Shown here in pieces: positions 10,362 to 23,506 of a DNA stretch of 64,000 nt. This DNA is from Sanderia malayensis (lineage: Eukaryota > Cnidaria > Scyphozoa > Semaeostomeae > Pelagiidae). Position 1 is the stretch's first letter; every line of letters begins with the position of its first letter. Both the position numbers and the translations under genes were made by a program. The notes beneath the pieces are model-generated. The model had not been told where the DNA came from and ran no database searches. It was given only the letters and a program-made list of their open reading frames with translations. The stretch is taken from the NCBI GenBank assembly GCA_013076295.1, contig RQOL01000906.1, forward strand, positions 1,550,001-1,614,000, in the 5' to 3' direction.

Positions 10362-13249
10362 TTATATAACTAATTCACTAATATCATTAAAAAATGTGCC
10401 GTTATTGTCTCCTCCACCAAATATAACTATGTTATCCTCATCTTTTTGGAAACTGTGAGATGTTTTTGTGTTCATTAACAAGTGACCAGCTCTGGCTGCT
10501 AACTTATCATTTGAGATTTTGCTCCAGGTCATAGAAGCTGTGTGAACAAATAAATAACGTTGCAAAAATTGTGTGCAATGATGTGTATGTGCGGATGTTA
10601 CAAGAGAAATCAGCAAAAAAGATCAGTTAGTGAGGATTATAGCCTATTGTTCCAAAATCAAAACTTACCTAATCGTAATGTGTAGACGTCATTGAGTGCT
10701 TGAATGCCATTGTAACCGCCGTGGATGACAATTCTTTGCTCATCTCTTGTCAATAGGGACCCATGCCAGCTACGATGCAGAGGGGCTTGTCCTGTTGTCT
10801 CCACAGATTGGAAATTCATCAACACTAAACAGATTGTCAAAGCAGTAATCAGAAACCATGTATGTATCTTTACACATTGGGTTTTCTGATACATATATCG
10901 CAATGTAAAATACTGCATTATGAAATTGGCATACCTAGGTCTAATGTCCACAAGTCATTGAAGCAAGTTGGAGCGTCCCATCCTCCAAATATAAATAATT
11001 TGCCCTGAACTAAGTTTGCAGAATGGCTGAAAAAGAATGCATTGCAAATAAAAATAAGGTTTTGTTGCTACAAGATACAATGCAAAAGCTTGTAGAACTT
11101 GTCATTAGCTCACCCTGATCGTGGTCTGGGTCGTTCTCCACTAACTATTGGCTGATACCAGCTGTTTGAAACTAGAAATGAAATCACTTACTAACAGTCA
11201 AACATATCAACTCTCTGAAAGGTACAGCAAGAAAATATAAACGTTTTGCAGACAAAAACAGAAGTCAAATTCGGAAATAGTGACCCTACCTGTGTTGAAG
11301 AAGTAAACATCATTTGAGCATCCGTCTGGTACTGGATCAGGGTTGGGGAACACACCACCGAAAATGAGCAGTTCTTCATTCACTAAATTGCAAGAATGAT
11401 ATGATCTTGGTGGTGCTTTTCCAGTCACCTTTAAAGAAAACAAAAAGACAAGCGTCACAAGATTTTATCACTTTTCAAAAGAGTTTTGGTGGGTGAAATT
11501 GAAATTTTTACAATTTATCATCCATCGCATGCTCTTCATTTAAAATAATTTATTGCTATATTTGTTTAACAATGACCTCCAAGTGTTTCCATTCCAAGGT
11601 GTCAGTATTCAGTGTGTGGATATCATGGTACCACTTTTTGTTCTTACATCCACCAAAGATATATAGTTGATGTTGTTTCTCATTGTATACAGATGTATGG
11701 CCCATTCGTCTTGTAGTTCCTTTACTGCTGTCTTCAAGTCTTCTCCAACTACCATTTGCTGCAAAGATTTGTAAATATATACAGATTTTGTGCTTTTCAG
11801 GGCATCAAATCTTGTTAACTTAAAATTGAGCTAATGCAAAGAAATTTTGCAAATTCCTTTAATTAAATCCTAAGATAATACAGTCGAACATTAACAGACA
11901 CCTTTATACAATGGACACGTCTGATCAACAGAAATACATTGGTCTCAATGTAATTTCCTTTCATAAATTTCTTTCATTTGCTTTTATTTTTTGCAAACTT
12001 ACAAAAGTCGTACTGCCAAAGTGAATCTTTGCACATAAGATGTTTCATTCCTTGTCCTCCAATCATTATAGCTTTTGAAGCAGTGGTATGGCACATAGTA
12101 TGCCCCCAACGAGAAGATGGAACTGTGAAAAAAGCAACACATGTTTAATGGCAGAGATTTCTTGCTAATTTTGATTTACACAAGCATAAAGATCAAAAGT
12201 TGTTTAAAACCTTTCAGCTCAAACAATCCTGGTGTTACAGGCGATGCTGTTAATGACTGGTTCTTGGTGAAAGATTTTGAAGATTTGGGTGTAAAGAAGC
12301 TATCAATCTTTTTAGGTTTATTTCTCATTGGAGATAGAAGGACTTTTGGACTCATGTTGACTGTACTCAGATTTTTTTGGTCAAATTTGACATGTTTTGT
12401 TGTTTCTTTGTCATCATCAAAATCAAATGCTGTTTTTCTTTTTACAGAAGTTGTTTTGTGATGGTACTTTGTATATGTTTTATTGACTTCTGACAGAGGT
12501 GAAGACCAAAGTTTTTGTTTTTTTTGCTTTTTTTCTTCTTTCTCTTGACTATTCTCCTGGTCAGACCAATCTGATTTGTCTTTTACCCCATGAAGGCTGG
12601 GAGTAAGATGTTCTGAGATGCCCGAATCTTGGGAGAAAGACACTTCATTTAATGCTGGTGTTGTATTTCTTGGAGAAATGACAAGCTTTATCAATCTACC
12701 CTGGGAAAAGAGAAGCGCGTCAAATCAGTTTATATGATAGAACTCTTACTTACTATCTCTTACTTATGATAGAATTAGAATTTTGTCTACTGATCGAGTT
12801 TAACACTCTCTGATATTATTGTCACCTTGTCTTGTATTTCTCTAGCAAGTAACTGCTCTGCATCATCCCAGCCACCGTCAAAACAAATTGCATGATTTGT
12901 CAGTGATAGTTGACCAACTGTTTTACAAACTGAGTCAGTTTCGCCATCAAGATGTAACTGTACATGCATATCATCTTTTGTGGTATTTTCGTCACCATTT
13001 AAAGAAAATATTACCACTATGTCAGGCAAAGGGGGCGGGAAATAACAATAAAATTCTGAGCTTACTCCAACACTAAAAAGGAGAAATAAAATCCCATTTA
13101 CTGCACGATTGCAGCACCTTTCCAAAATATCATGTGGAAAAATAGCTACAATATGATAAACATATTGGAAGATTGAAACAGTGAAAGATTTCAAACCTGC
13201 GAAACTTCCTTGGTGTCTGATCCAAGCCCAAAACTGCATAGAATTCCAT
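10362..13249 (-). CDS. Kelch-repeat protein with basic, PIP-box-like linker
   Basis: Coding exons on the minus strand: 13249-13197, 13072 to about 12800 (3' end uncertain), ~12700-12211, 12122-12003, 11758-11577, 11428-11290, 11171-11114, 11026-10935, 10824-10669 and 10537-10362. The start is MEFYAVLGLD with a good Kozak context (CAAATGG). The first ~110 residues form an unrecognised globular region. A long Lys/Ser/Glu-rich linker follows and contains PKKIDSFFTPK. At least five kelch blades then appear: MIGGQG, LYIFGGCKNKKWYHDI, LLIFGGVFPN, LFIFGGWDAPTCFNDLW and IVIHGGYNGIQALNDVY, ending FGGGDNNGTFFNDI. Kelch blades build a beta-propeller used for protein binding. I do not recognise an orthologue. 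It lies head-to-head with ADSS, with 287 bases between the two ATGs. The exon 2/3 junction has three possible splice choices. Confidence 0.85.
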
Positions 13250-13536
13250 TTGATAGATTTGGGAAATAAAACTTCCGTGTTGGAACTAATAATGTTGTTG
13301 CTTTTGGTCCAAAATTATTGTGTGAAACAGAATTACGCGCCAAAATAATTGGCGCCTGTGCATCTGGAATGCAAGTCCCCAAAAGGTGGGAGGGAACTAT
13401 GGAGAAGTGGAAACGAATGACACGCCCCCTCGCATTGAATGCACATGGTAGGTAATTTGTTAGTGACCTGGCGGGAAGAAAGTTTTGTTCTTTTCTTGTT
13501 TTTGAGAATAAGCATATTACAATAAATTATTTCAAC
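13250..13536. promoter_or_regulatory. Compact bidirectional promoter of kelch gene and ADSS
   Basis: Only 287 bases separate the two start codons, which point away from each other, so the two genes probably share a promoter. I see no TATA box. Open frames inside this stretch lack convincing similarity and are treated as chance. Confidence 0.6.
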
Positions 13537-16500
13537 ATGTCAACGAAAACAGATAATTCAACGACAGGAGATGTTAAAATTATTATTGGAGCTCAATGGG
13601 GAGATGAAGGTAAAGGCAAAGTTGTCGATTTATTGGCCGAAAGCATGGACCTTGTTTGTCGAGGACAGGTAGGCCGAATTGTTGCGTTCAAATTTTTCAT
13701 CTTTCCACAAGACCTATCGTCTACACTGTTTCCTGTTTCCAAATTTCAAGGCTAGAAGATGTAATACGTGCATTTCACTTCTCTATGAATTTTCTAATAA
13801 GATACGAAATTGCTTCCTTTGCTTTTTAATTTTGTATCGCGGAATTTTATTTTCTCACCGAGTTGTGCAATGTGGTCATATTTCCTCTTCGACTTTTACT
13901 TTTCAAATTTTCCTTCACCCACAAGAACTTAATTACTTTTTAAATTTCCAGGGTGGAAGTAATGCCGGTCATACAGTTGTTGTTGGTGACAAGTCGTACT
14001 TCTTCCATCTCATACCTAGCGGCGTTACAAATACATCCAGTAAAGTTGTCATAGGTATATTATTATTAACAAGATTTAGCATTATTTTAGCATATTCGTA
14101 CAGATAGTTGAAGTTTTTTGGAACATATGTTTATTGGACTATGTTTTTCTTTTTTGAGGAAATGGTGTTGTCATCCATCTACCAACTCTTTTCAAAGAAA
14201 TCGAAACCAATACTAATAAAGGTAATATATTTTGTTAAATTATAATATTTTGTTTTACGCTAAACTGAAGTCGTGTATTCATTTAACGCTTGCTCATTTT
14301 ATTTTCCAAGGTCTGCAGAATATGGAAGAGCGAATTATTGTTTCTGACAGAGCTCATCTTGGTATGTCAGGGTCAGCTTTTTGTAATACTATTCTCTTGT
14401 ATAAAACTTACAATTATTAGAAGTTGAAAATATTTTATCATTATTATTCTTTGCAGTTTTTGACATGCACCAAGAAGTGGATGGCTTTTTGGAGGCTATG
14501 AGGGGAAGTAAAAGGTATTTTTTGTAAGGTTATTAGTTTCACATGGATTCTTTGATGCCAGATGTCTCTTGTAAAACTTACCAATATGCTCGCAGAATTT
14601 GAAAACACACTTAGATCAATTCCCTTCATTAGAAAGTATTAGATACTCTCGTTAACATCATTAAAACAGCTTATTGACTTTATTTTAGTATTGGAACGAC
14701 AAAGCGAGGCATTGGACCAACATATGCAACAAAAGTAAGTGACAAAAGCTGGAATAGTCGTTGAAGTTTATTCACACAAAAACTGTCTGGTTGTTGCTCA
14801 GAATGATGTGACTCTACTTGACATAACGTTGTGCACACAACGCTTTGTTGCGCAGCAGCAACAACAGAAGAGAGTGACTCTAATTGACATTTTCATAGAA
14901 GTTTAACGTCGCTTCAATCATACTATTTCTTTGTCTGATTTGCAGGCCTTGAGAAATGGAGTAAGAGTTTGTGACCTGGTTGGCAATTTTGAGATTTTTA
15001 CTGAGAAGTAGGTTTTAACTTGTAACCTTTCTTTTGCTGTGTGCAAATCTCTTCAAGTCTTGCAAAGGCTGCCAGGAAAGAGGTGTTTTTATACCAAGCG
15101 AGATGCTTCAAAGTTCCACACCAACAGGGTTCTGGTTGCATTTTTGTTCCAAAAAGCTTTGTGTGGCCGTGGATCTCTCAACTTTCTTTAGTGATTTTCC
15201 ATGCTTAAGCTGTTAGGTTTTTAAACAGTGGTGATATTTTTTTGCAGATTCAAGAACCTCGTTAAATTCCATCAAAAGTTGTAAGTGCTATAACTTGTAT
15301 TGTTATGTTGATATTTGACCATTACGAGACAAGCATTCATCTTTCTATCATAGCTATTTGGAATATTTTGGACAACTTTTTCGTCTGATTTTTGTAGGTT
15401 TCCAGAATTAGTTGTTGATGTTGACAGCCAACTTGCTCTTTACAAGGTAACATATTTACTATTTAAGCCCTGTAAGGTTGTATATATAACATGACGTTTA
15501 TCTTACTACATTATTGGAGAAAAACAGGTGACCACTTGCTACTCTCAGAATGTTCTTAGATAAATGACGCTCTTGGAAATTTTGTTTGTGGACCTATTGC
15601 CAAGATCTATCTATCACCTGCTTTGCTTAGTATATTTAAGATGCATCAAGTCCATGTTTTCATCTGATTGATGCTCCCTTACATAGACATTTGCTGAAAG
15701 ATTAAGACCACTGGTTGAAGACACTGTTGTCACTTTGAACAGAGCATTGTCTTCAGGAAAAGGAATATTGATTGAAGGAGCCAACGCCACAATGCTTGAT
15801 CTTGACTTTGGTAAGCAACTCTTATTGCCTGTTACTCGAGTTTATTTCTTTGATTGTTGATTGTTGCACATTGTATAATAAACAGTGTGATTTTGGGAAT
15901 TGTAGTGTAACTATGTGTGCCATTGTCTTTTAAAGGAACATATCCATTTGTGACGTCATCCACATGCTCTGTTGGTGGACCACTTACAGGCCTGGGCATT
16001 CCAGCAAGAAAGGTGCAAGAGGTGGTTGGTGTTGTCAAGGCGTACACAACAAGAGTTGGATCTGGTATTCTTCCCACTGAATTAACAGACGTGAGTTGCA
16101 AGTTATTTCATCTTCTCATGACAATGACCAACTTATAGACATAGAAACGTGCATCATTACATCATTCAAACATTTCACCCCCATAGAGCTGTGCAGCTTA
16201 AATAATCTCTTGTCATCTTCAATTTAACTGCTGGTTAATCTAACTTGAACTTTAATTTACCAATTTAGCAATATTTACTTTTAATTTAGTTTACTAACAT
16301 ACTAACCACTGTGCGTATTCCTACGTGTAGGTTATCGTAACAGAAGTTTAGATAGATATTTGTGGATACTATTTTTATTTTGGATTTCTCTTTGCGGCGC
16401 CATAGCCAAGCAAGATAATCATGCACATTATGATTGTGAAACTTTTTTTATTTTCAACTTTTTTTCATTGAAGGAAATTGGCAATAAACTGCAAACTGTT

Positions 16501-17758
16501 GGCCATGAATTTGGAACGACAACTGGCAGACCACGTCGTTGTGGATGGCTAGATCTTGTTGTTGTCAAGTATGCCCACATGCTGAATGGCTTTACAAGGT
16601 AACTAAGTCAGATGGCATTTGTGGCACCTTTTCTATTGCCTCTTGCCTCTGTGTATACAGGCATTGCTAGCTTTAAAGTCTTTGTTACCATATGTCTACA
16701 CTATTTGTTACCATATGTCTACACTATTTGTTGCCTTGTGTTTACACGCTTTGTTGTTTTGTGTGTGTACACTTTTGTTGTTTTGCATCTACAGTTGTTA
16801 TTTTTCGTGTTTACTCTATCTCTCACGTTGATTTCATTCATATTTTAGTATCGCCCTTACGAAACTTGACGTTTTGGATGATTTAGACGAATTGAAAATT
16901 GGTGTCGCTTACAAACGTAATGGAGAGTGTCTGCCCTCATTTCCAGGTACAATATCATTGTATTTTTTGAAATTTTTTCCAGCATTGCATTTGCACGCAT
17001 TATAAAGAATTCAGTATCATTGGAGGCATCATTTGCCATTCAGATACCAAGCACACCATGCTTGAAATTGTGCTAATATAAGATATTTAACATTGTCTGA
17101 AAAGCCTCTTACACAAATGTCGTGATACTTCTTAGCAAACATGGACATGTTAGCCGAAGTTGAAGTTGAGTACATTACTTTGCCGGGCTGGAAGAAAGCA
17201 ATAAAGGATGCTAGGAAATTTGAAGAATTGCCAACAAATGCGCAAGATTACGTGAAGAAAGTCCAAGACGTTCTTGGAGTGCCCGGTGAGTTTTTTATTT
17301 TTTTTTTACGTTTATATGGTTTTGGTTTTTCGCGGTTTTTCCATGCCAAGTAAGACCATTTGCGCCTGTGTGCTATTTTTAGTGTTAGTGTTACTGGGGC
17401 TTAAGGGTCAAGGGTTAAGGGTCAAGGGTGCATGTTTGTCATTCAAGGGTAGTCAGTTCAATTCAATTCAATACATCAAAATAATTCAATTTTATTAAAG
17501 TCATGTAGCGTGCCATGGCAAGCATCAGTTTGTTTTGACTATTCAGTTATGTTTGACAACGGCGAGCATTGTATGGCATCCTTATCATAAGATGCATTGG
17601 GTGTAGTTTGGTTAGCTTTATCTCAACTCTGTCTTGTCTTGTCCTGTCTTGTCTTGTCTTCTGTGATTTAAGTCCTGATATCAATAAACTACGTTTTTCC
17701 TTTAGTTCAATGGATCGGTGTGGGCAAGAGTAGAGCTTCTATAATCCAACTATTCTAA
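13537..17758 (+). CDS. ADSS: Adenylosuccinate synthetase
   Basis: This enzyme joins IMP and aspartate using GTP, the first committed step from IMP to AMP. Fifteen exons: 13537-13668, 13952-14054, 14159-14221, 14311-14361, 14457-14514, 14689-14734, 14946-15007, 15248-15280, 15398-15446, 15687-15810, 15936-16090, 16474-16598, 16849-16946, 17136-17285 and 17706-17758. They sum to 1,302 nt, or 433 residues. [20 protein letters not shown] (~15-35) is the GTP/IMP site with the catalytic Asp. [11 protein letters not shown] carries the catalytic His. [42 protein letters not shown] and the C-terminal WIGVGKSR are also family signatures. The last exon codes only the final 17 residues and was found by matching [17 protein letters not shown]. 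The N-terminus is shorter than in human ADSS2. Confidence 0.97.
16680..16810. repeat. Degenerate short tandem repeat in ADSS intron 12
   Basis: Copies of a ~23-base unit (TACCATATGTCTACACTATT and diverged relatives ending TTTGTTG) run in a row. It is pyrimidine-rich and lies in the intron upstream of exon 13. Copies decay toward the 3' side. Confidence 0.7.
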
Positions 17759-20700
17759 TCAACGAATCCAGAGCCTCATTTGTACACTTCGCGTGTGGAT
17801 CTCGCTTGCATTAAGTGAAATACTAATACTTTTTGAATTGTTCTGGGATTTTTAGAACTTTAAAAAAAATATTTAAAATTAATACCCAATCAAGTTTTTT
17901 TCCTGACGGTCTTTTGAAAACATATTTGAATCACCTGTTTTCAAATATCTTGCGACCTAGTAATTAAATGTAAAGCTAGTTTAAATGTTGGTTTTATTTA
18001 CCGAGCAGTTAATGGGTTTAGACTGCTTTAGTATTTTAAACTGAGGCTATTCTGCGATGTACAATATGTCATCAATGAGCCACTGCGAAGGAGACAACAG
18101 AACACAGTGTTCGCTTTCCTGAGTCGTTCATGTCCCAAATGTGCCTCCGTTCTGTTGTATTCTTTTTTAATTATTGCACCTTGAAAACTGTTGCTGGATG
18201 AATTGTATTGACATTTCCAGGGCTTTCTACCATTTAGTTTTATCAGCTTTAGTTGATTGTAGCGTTAGCTGCTTAAAAACGCTTTTAAAAGTATTTTTAA
18301 TTTTCCCTTGTCGAGTTTTTTTACTATAATTTAAAAGCTATTTAAAATGTATTTTGTGGTATCATGAGAATAATTATTGTGGACTCGCTGCCGAATTTTG
18401 TGAGAATTTGTGATTTTTTTCTGAGATTGTTTGGCTTTGACTACAACGCAGATCTATGTGCGCAAAAGTCATAGATTTAACAATATTTAACACAATATAT
18501 TCAAATTTACGTCTTTTGTGAAATTTTTATGAGTAAACCATCGGTCCCCAGTTTGACAAAGAGAATGGATCACTGTGTATGTGTTCATAAATAAGAAACG
18601 ACCATGTATATGTTGAGTAATCAAATTGACAAAAACATTGAAAACAACCACATCTACTGGTACACTGGTGGAACCGTGTAAATATTTTCATTGGCGGCCT
18701 GTTGGTTGTGAAACCTCAGAGTAATGAATTAGCAGTAGTTTTTCTATTGTATTTTTAGTTTGTATTTAACTTTGATCGATTAATAATTCGTTAACGCTTT
18801 GTCCTCTTCTTCGTCTCCCGTATTTTAGCATTGCTGGTGCAGAACTAAATCGTGTAGTTGTTACAAAAGACCCTATTCACCAATGATATATGATGTTGAA
18901 AGCGAGGCTACACGCGAAAACGCGGCTCATGCAACAGCAAATCTTAACACGAGCTTTGTGGGATTTGTTTGAAAATAAGCTGAGATACTGAGTTACTAAA
19001 AATAGATTACTTGAAGGCATCTTTTCAGGTTTTTTCAAGCGATTCATCGAGTGTTTTTCAGTTAATTGGGACTTAAGTTGGCATACCGTATTTCCTTATC
19101 AAAATTGGGTGGGCGCTTATTAGAGGGGGGCGCTAATTAGAGGAAATACAGTATGTTTTCCCTGTTGCTCGTTGCAATTTGCTAATGAATATAGCTTGAT
19201 TAGTTGGAAAGCTGAAAGGATTGATCTTGTCATGATAGCGAGATACAATGTAAATGGCTGCATTTACGTTAGGATGAGTGATAGGCCCTGACGCTTTTTA
19301 TAGAGGACTACTGTTTGTACTTGCCTTATCCTATCTAGAACCAGCTGTGACGATTCTGTTAATTGTGCTATCAGTTTCTCATTGGCTAAGTGATATATGC
19401 GCAAGCCTCGTTTTAGAATGGCACATTGAAAGACCTCGTGAAATAAGCTAAAATAGCCAATGTTTTCAGCAGGACATCTGGGTCTTTAACAGTCTTTAAC
19501 AGTTTGAAATTGATTGACGGCAAATCATTAACACAAATCCCATTTAGGAGACATCTTTTTTGACACGCTCGCTGAATAATAAAACTGCTACCTGCATAAT
19601 TAATCTGCAAAGATTCAACAACGAGATACTTCAATTTCGCTTTTCACCAAACTCTGAAGCGGATGAAAAGAATACAAGTTGTTTACTGTGAGCCGTGCAT
19701 GTACCGGCTAGGCCCATTGAAAAGTTATTGAAGGTGCTCGGCTTCCATCTTCGATAGTGTTTACTTGTTTACAGCTCTGCGGAATCTGCCCAATGAATCG
19801 TGTTTAAGCCTAATTGACACGCATCTTGAATCTAAAAGTTGTTTTCTACTTGACTTTCTGAAGACGTTTAACTTGTGTGTCGCTCAATTTACAAATACTT
19901 AACTATTCCTAGCATATTTGCAACAGTCCAGCGTATAAAACACTAGCTAAAACTCGCAATGTTTGTTTTCAATGTATGTTACTTTGTTTAGAATTTGCGA
20001 TCAAAACTGGATGATTAATGATATTTTATTTTGCCTCACAAAAGTACAAGTATTTTTCTAACATGCTACATTTTTGTCTCCAAAATACCTAGAACTACCA
20101 ATATACCATTATGTTGTATACAGGTAACAGTTTCTCTGAGTAACCAATCAACTCTATATACCATAAAGCAAGCATTAAGGTGAATGTTGGCTTTAATTGG
20201 TTATTAGCTTAAGATCATTTTTCAAAATATCTCCTAGTTCAAGTCTTGAAGCTCAAGAGAGCGCTTGGTAAAATTCCCACCAGCTTTGCTTTAGTTTTGC
20301 CCCTATAAAACCCCTGATCCTTTCTTTTAGAAATTAACCACTTTGAACTGCATTTTAAAAAGAATTTAATTCTGAGCGATGAGTTAATTCTCCATTAGAC
20401 GCGCTACGTCTAATTAGTAAATATGGAATGTTTTGTTTGTTTTTAACAGTCGTTTCATTTCATGATTTAGGTCCTGTTTGTTAATGAACATGGGTTATTG
20501 TTTTAGATCACTATTTTTGTTGATATTCGTACCAGCTGATTACCAGAGGAAATCAAATAACACAAGTCTAACTGCATACTTCCAAAATGCTTGTTGTTGA
20601 TACGCTGAAAAAACGTCTGTTTCATTTTTCACGAGTTCTAAGCTGGTATTTATGTGAAGCGATAGCTTTATGCGATGAATAGTTGATTATCGGTCTAGCA

Positions 20701-22573
20701 AACTTAGGGAGAGGCCCGAAATCGCCAAATTTTTTAAAGATGATACTACTAATTGGCAGTAACCAAAGCATCATGTATTCCCTTCATTTATGTAGGAATT
20801 CGTTAAATGGGGGTTGAATGTTGCTCTCTTTGAAGAAAAGCATTGTAGGCTCGATGTTTTTTTAACTAATTGGCATATAGCTTTGTCAACCCTATGGATT
20901 ATACCTTTCCGCGTTGCATCGAGCTGGTCATAAAAAATTGAGCTACTTTAACCCTGCTTAAAAACAGTGCCAGCTTTGAGGCTTCAGGTATCTCTGTTTG
21001 CTGATGATTTTTGAGTGACTTATAGGGGAGACGCTATTGGTTAATATGGTATCTAGCCTAGAATTTCCCTCGACGTTGAATCATTTAGTTTAGCTTTATC
21101 CACATCAATATGGTATTCTGTGAGAGCAACGGATCATATCGAAGAGTTCATGACTAAGGCCATGATTATAATCATAAGCATCAAGCATATAATGTTTGTG
21201 CGTGGCAAATACAGCAATGGCTTTAATATTCATTCAAGGAGACAGTTGTTTTGAAATGCCTCGAGTTAAAAACTGATTTTTCGGTTTTAATAAATTATAA
21301 ACACTTTTCTACCGAGCTATCACTCGTTCTCTCTGTTTACTAATAATAAAGATTGTACTTCGCAAACTACATCTTCTCTAGCACGCAACGTAGAAATTGG
21401 TTTCGGAATATTTGAGGGTCTTTTCAACATGTTTTTAAAGTTAGAATTTAGAGATCGTTATTGCATATTTCCTTGCTTAGTTTACGCAGCAGAGCAAAAT
21501 AAAAGTTATGTTCCTTCTTTTTTTCATTCGATCAAGGATAGGTTTTAATCGTGAGAATAATTTTAGTAACTGCTTAAACGTTTTCGCTCACTGGAGAACC
21601 TGTGCCTTTCCTAAAGATCGAATAGAAATCTTTTCGATAATAGTTTTTAAAAGGTTTTAAATTGTTGATGTACACACTTTCTTAACGAATGGGCATTTAC
21701 AAATTTACTTTTAAAACAAATTACTAAAAACAACACTAGTGAACATAGTTTTCTGCGCAGTTATAAGCAAGGCAATAACGTTTATTGAAAAGTGTTGTGT
21801 GTTTATGGTGCAACAGAATTTCATTTAACAAACATTCTGCTAGTACTCTACGCGAATTTAACATGCACCGGGATCATGGTTTCCCGAGTGTAAAACAGAA
21901 GTATTGCCTTATGGACAGTTACAGCTCAGATTTTTATTCTTCGGTCTTTAAATAATTGGATTTAGGATTTATAGTTTGACATGCTGATTTAAAAATCGTT
22001 TAAAGTTTGAAGGCAACCTTGACGCGTTGGCTAGAGATAGAGAGAGGGGCTTTGAGCGGTGGCTCTATTGAAAATGAAATACCAGCAGATAGGACATCAG
22101 GACATTGTAGCATGCTGTAAACAGTTAAACAAGTTCGGAGGCATACCAAAAGGATCATCACCCTTCGCTAGGTGAATCACATGTATACCGTAAACAAAGT
22201 TTCTGATTGGCTGTCGCCGTTCGATAATTATGATAGTGTTGTGCAGTCCCCTTTTCTAAAACGACGTTTAAAAAGGCAACCTCACCCGCTATTTCATTTT
22301 GCATTCGGTTCTTTTGCATCTGCAACGCATTAAAACATCAAGCAGTTTTGGAATTTGGACGAAGAGTTTTCAAGCCTTTTCATCCAGTCAGTTGTTGCAC
22401 CTCGTCGAAGCATCAAAGTACAGCGTTAATAAATATCATAAACTTGAGAAATCCAGCTTCGTGACTTTGTTCAACTGGTTAGCAAACATTATCGTTATAT
22501 TTTCAAACAGCTAGACTTGTTTGTAAGACAGTTTTCGAGTCGGGTTAAAAAGTTGTTGTCAAAGCGTCCAAAT
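17759..22573. other. 4.8-kb gene-poor stretch between ADSS and forkhead A
   Basis: No exon or RNA gene can be supported here. It contains one short inverted-repeat element at 19086-19151, listed separately. Immediately upstream of forkhead A, the block at 22260-22290 contains TTTAAAAAGG, a possible TATA-like element. The length upstream of a developmental transcription factor would fit cis-regulatory DNA, but I cannot show any. Confidence 0.4.
19086..19151. mobile_element. Short MITE, GCGCTTATTAGAGG family, TA-flanked
   Basis: It begins CCGTATTTCCT and ends AGGAAATACAG, so the ends are inverted repeats. A TA dinucleotide flanks both sides. The inner sequence GGGTGGGCGCTTATTAGAGG is the hallmark of larger copies at 36532, 57424 and 59099. 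At 66 bases this is the shortest, internally deleted copy. Confidence 0.8.
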
Positions 22574-23506
22574 ATGTCTTCTACGAATTACTACACATCG
22601 GCCCTGCTTGCCCCGTCAAATAGCAGTCGAGTTCAGCGAGAGATACCAACGTTTGGAAGCTTCGCACGAACACCGCAAGCATCGCTGGAAGAAGAGAGGC
22701 CCGCTGCCACTTTAACCTATCATCCGAAAGAGCAAAAGGATCAACGAAGCTTACTTGCCAAGAAAGAAGAAAGGCCCAAGATAATCACACCGGTCCAGCT
22801 AAATAACAAAGCCGATAAGCAAGAAGAGCAAGACGATAAGAAGTCCAATGATGTTGATAACGATTCTCAATCTTCTATTCAACAACAATCGAACGGAACT
22901 CTGCCATCGTACACGGCGATGATCGCCCAAGCGATTCTGAGTAGAGAGGGACATCGCTCGACACTTTGCGATATCTACGAGTACATGAACAAGACATTCC
23001 CGGCGTTGGAGCGTCGTGGCACTGGCTGGCGAAATTGCGTCCGCCACACTCTATCTCTAAACGATTGTTTCATCAAACTGCATCGGCCTGAAAACGGCAG
23101 GAGTTGCAACTGGGCTGTCCATCCAACATACTTTGAAAGCTTCTCTCGTGGTGACTACCGAAAGCGCAGATCGATTCGCAAGAGGACAAGGAACATCCCA
23201 TGGCTTGATTCAACATTGCCCTATCCACTGCCCTACTTTAGAGAACAGGATTACCTACAACAACATCAGCCATCGACTGGCACTTCATCATGGCAATTCA
23301 ACTCAGCGAACACACAGCCAAGCTGGAATGCAACTCAACAAGGCTACTACAATCAATCTCACACTACTGCCTTCAACCAACCTTCCATGAACGTTTCTCC
23401 TCAAGATTACCGCCAAGCGTATTACAACAACCACGCATCTTGCCATTATATGGACCCTAATTGTTACTGCTTTAATCAAAAAGGCAATAATCGATTCTTA
23501 TCCTAA
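22574..23506 (+). CDS. Forkhead transcription factor A, FoxQ2-like, intronless
   Basis: A single-exon frame from the ATG at 22574 gives 310 residues. The forkhead domain (~114-205) runs from LPSYTAMIAQAIL through YEYMNKTFPAL, GWRNCVRHTLSLNDCFIK and NWAVHPTYFESFSRGDYRKR. The NWAVHP and GDYRKRR wing resembles FoxQ2 proteins best. The recognition helix keeps the Asn and His that contact bases in the family, but the usually invariant Asn after the His is Thr. The N-terminus is Glu/Lys-rich and the C-terminus Gln/Tyr/Asn-rich, as in activation regions. The frame extends upstream of the ATG without a stop, so a slightly longer start is possible. A paralogue lies inverted 3 kb downstream. Orthology to FoxQ2 is my inference from memory. 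Confidence 0.92.
   Translation: MSSTNYYTSALLAPSNSSRVQREIPTFGSFARTPQASLEEERPAATLTYHPKEQKDQRSLLAKKEERPKIITPVQLNNKADKQEEQDDKKSNDVDNDSQSSIQQQSNGTLPSYTAMIAQAILSREGHRSTLCDIYEYMNKTFPALERRGTGWRNCVRHTLSLNDCFIKLHRPENGRSCNWAVHPTYFESFSRGDYRKRRSIRKRTRNIPWLDSTLPYPLPYFREQDYLQQHQPSTGTSSWQFNSANTQPSWNATQQGYYNQSHTTAFNQPSMNVSPQDYRQAYYNNHASCHYMDPNCYCFNQKGNNRFLS

Noticed and set aside
13191..13515. Two overlapping open frames upstream of the kelch start (LGTCIPDAQAPIIL and MCIQCEGACHSF)
   Set aside because: Neither frame joins the next kelch exon in phase. Only the third frame, starting MEFYAVLG at 13249, splices to the VGVSSEFY exon correctly.
17390..17430. GGGTCAAGGGTTAAGGGTCA in an ADSS intron, telomere-like look
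   Set aside because: Only about three imperfect copies that do not match TTAGGG; a short local repeat.
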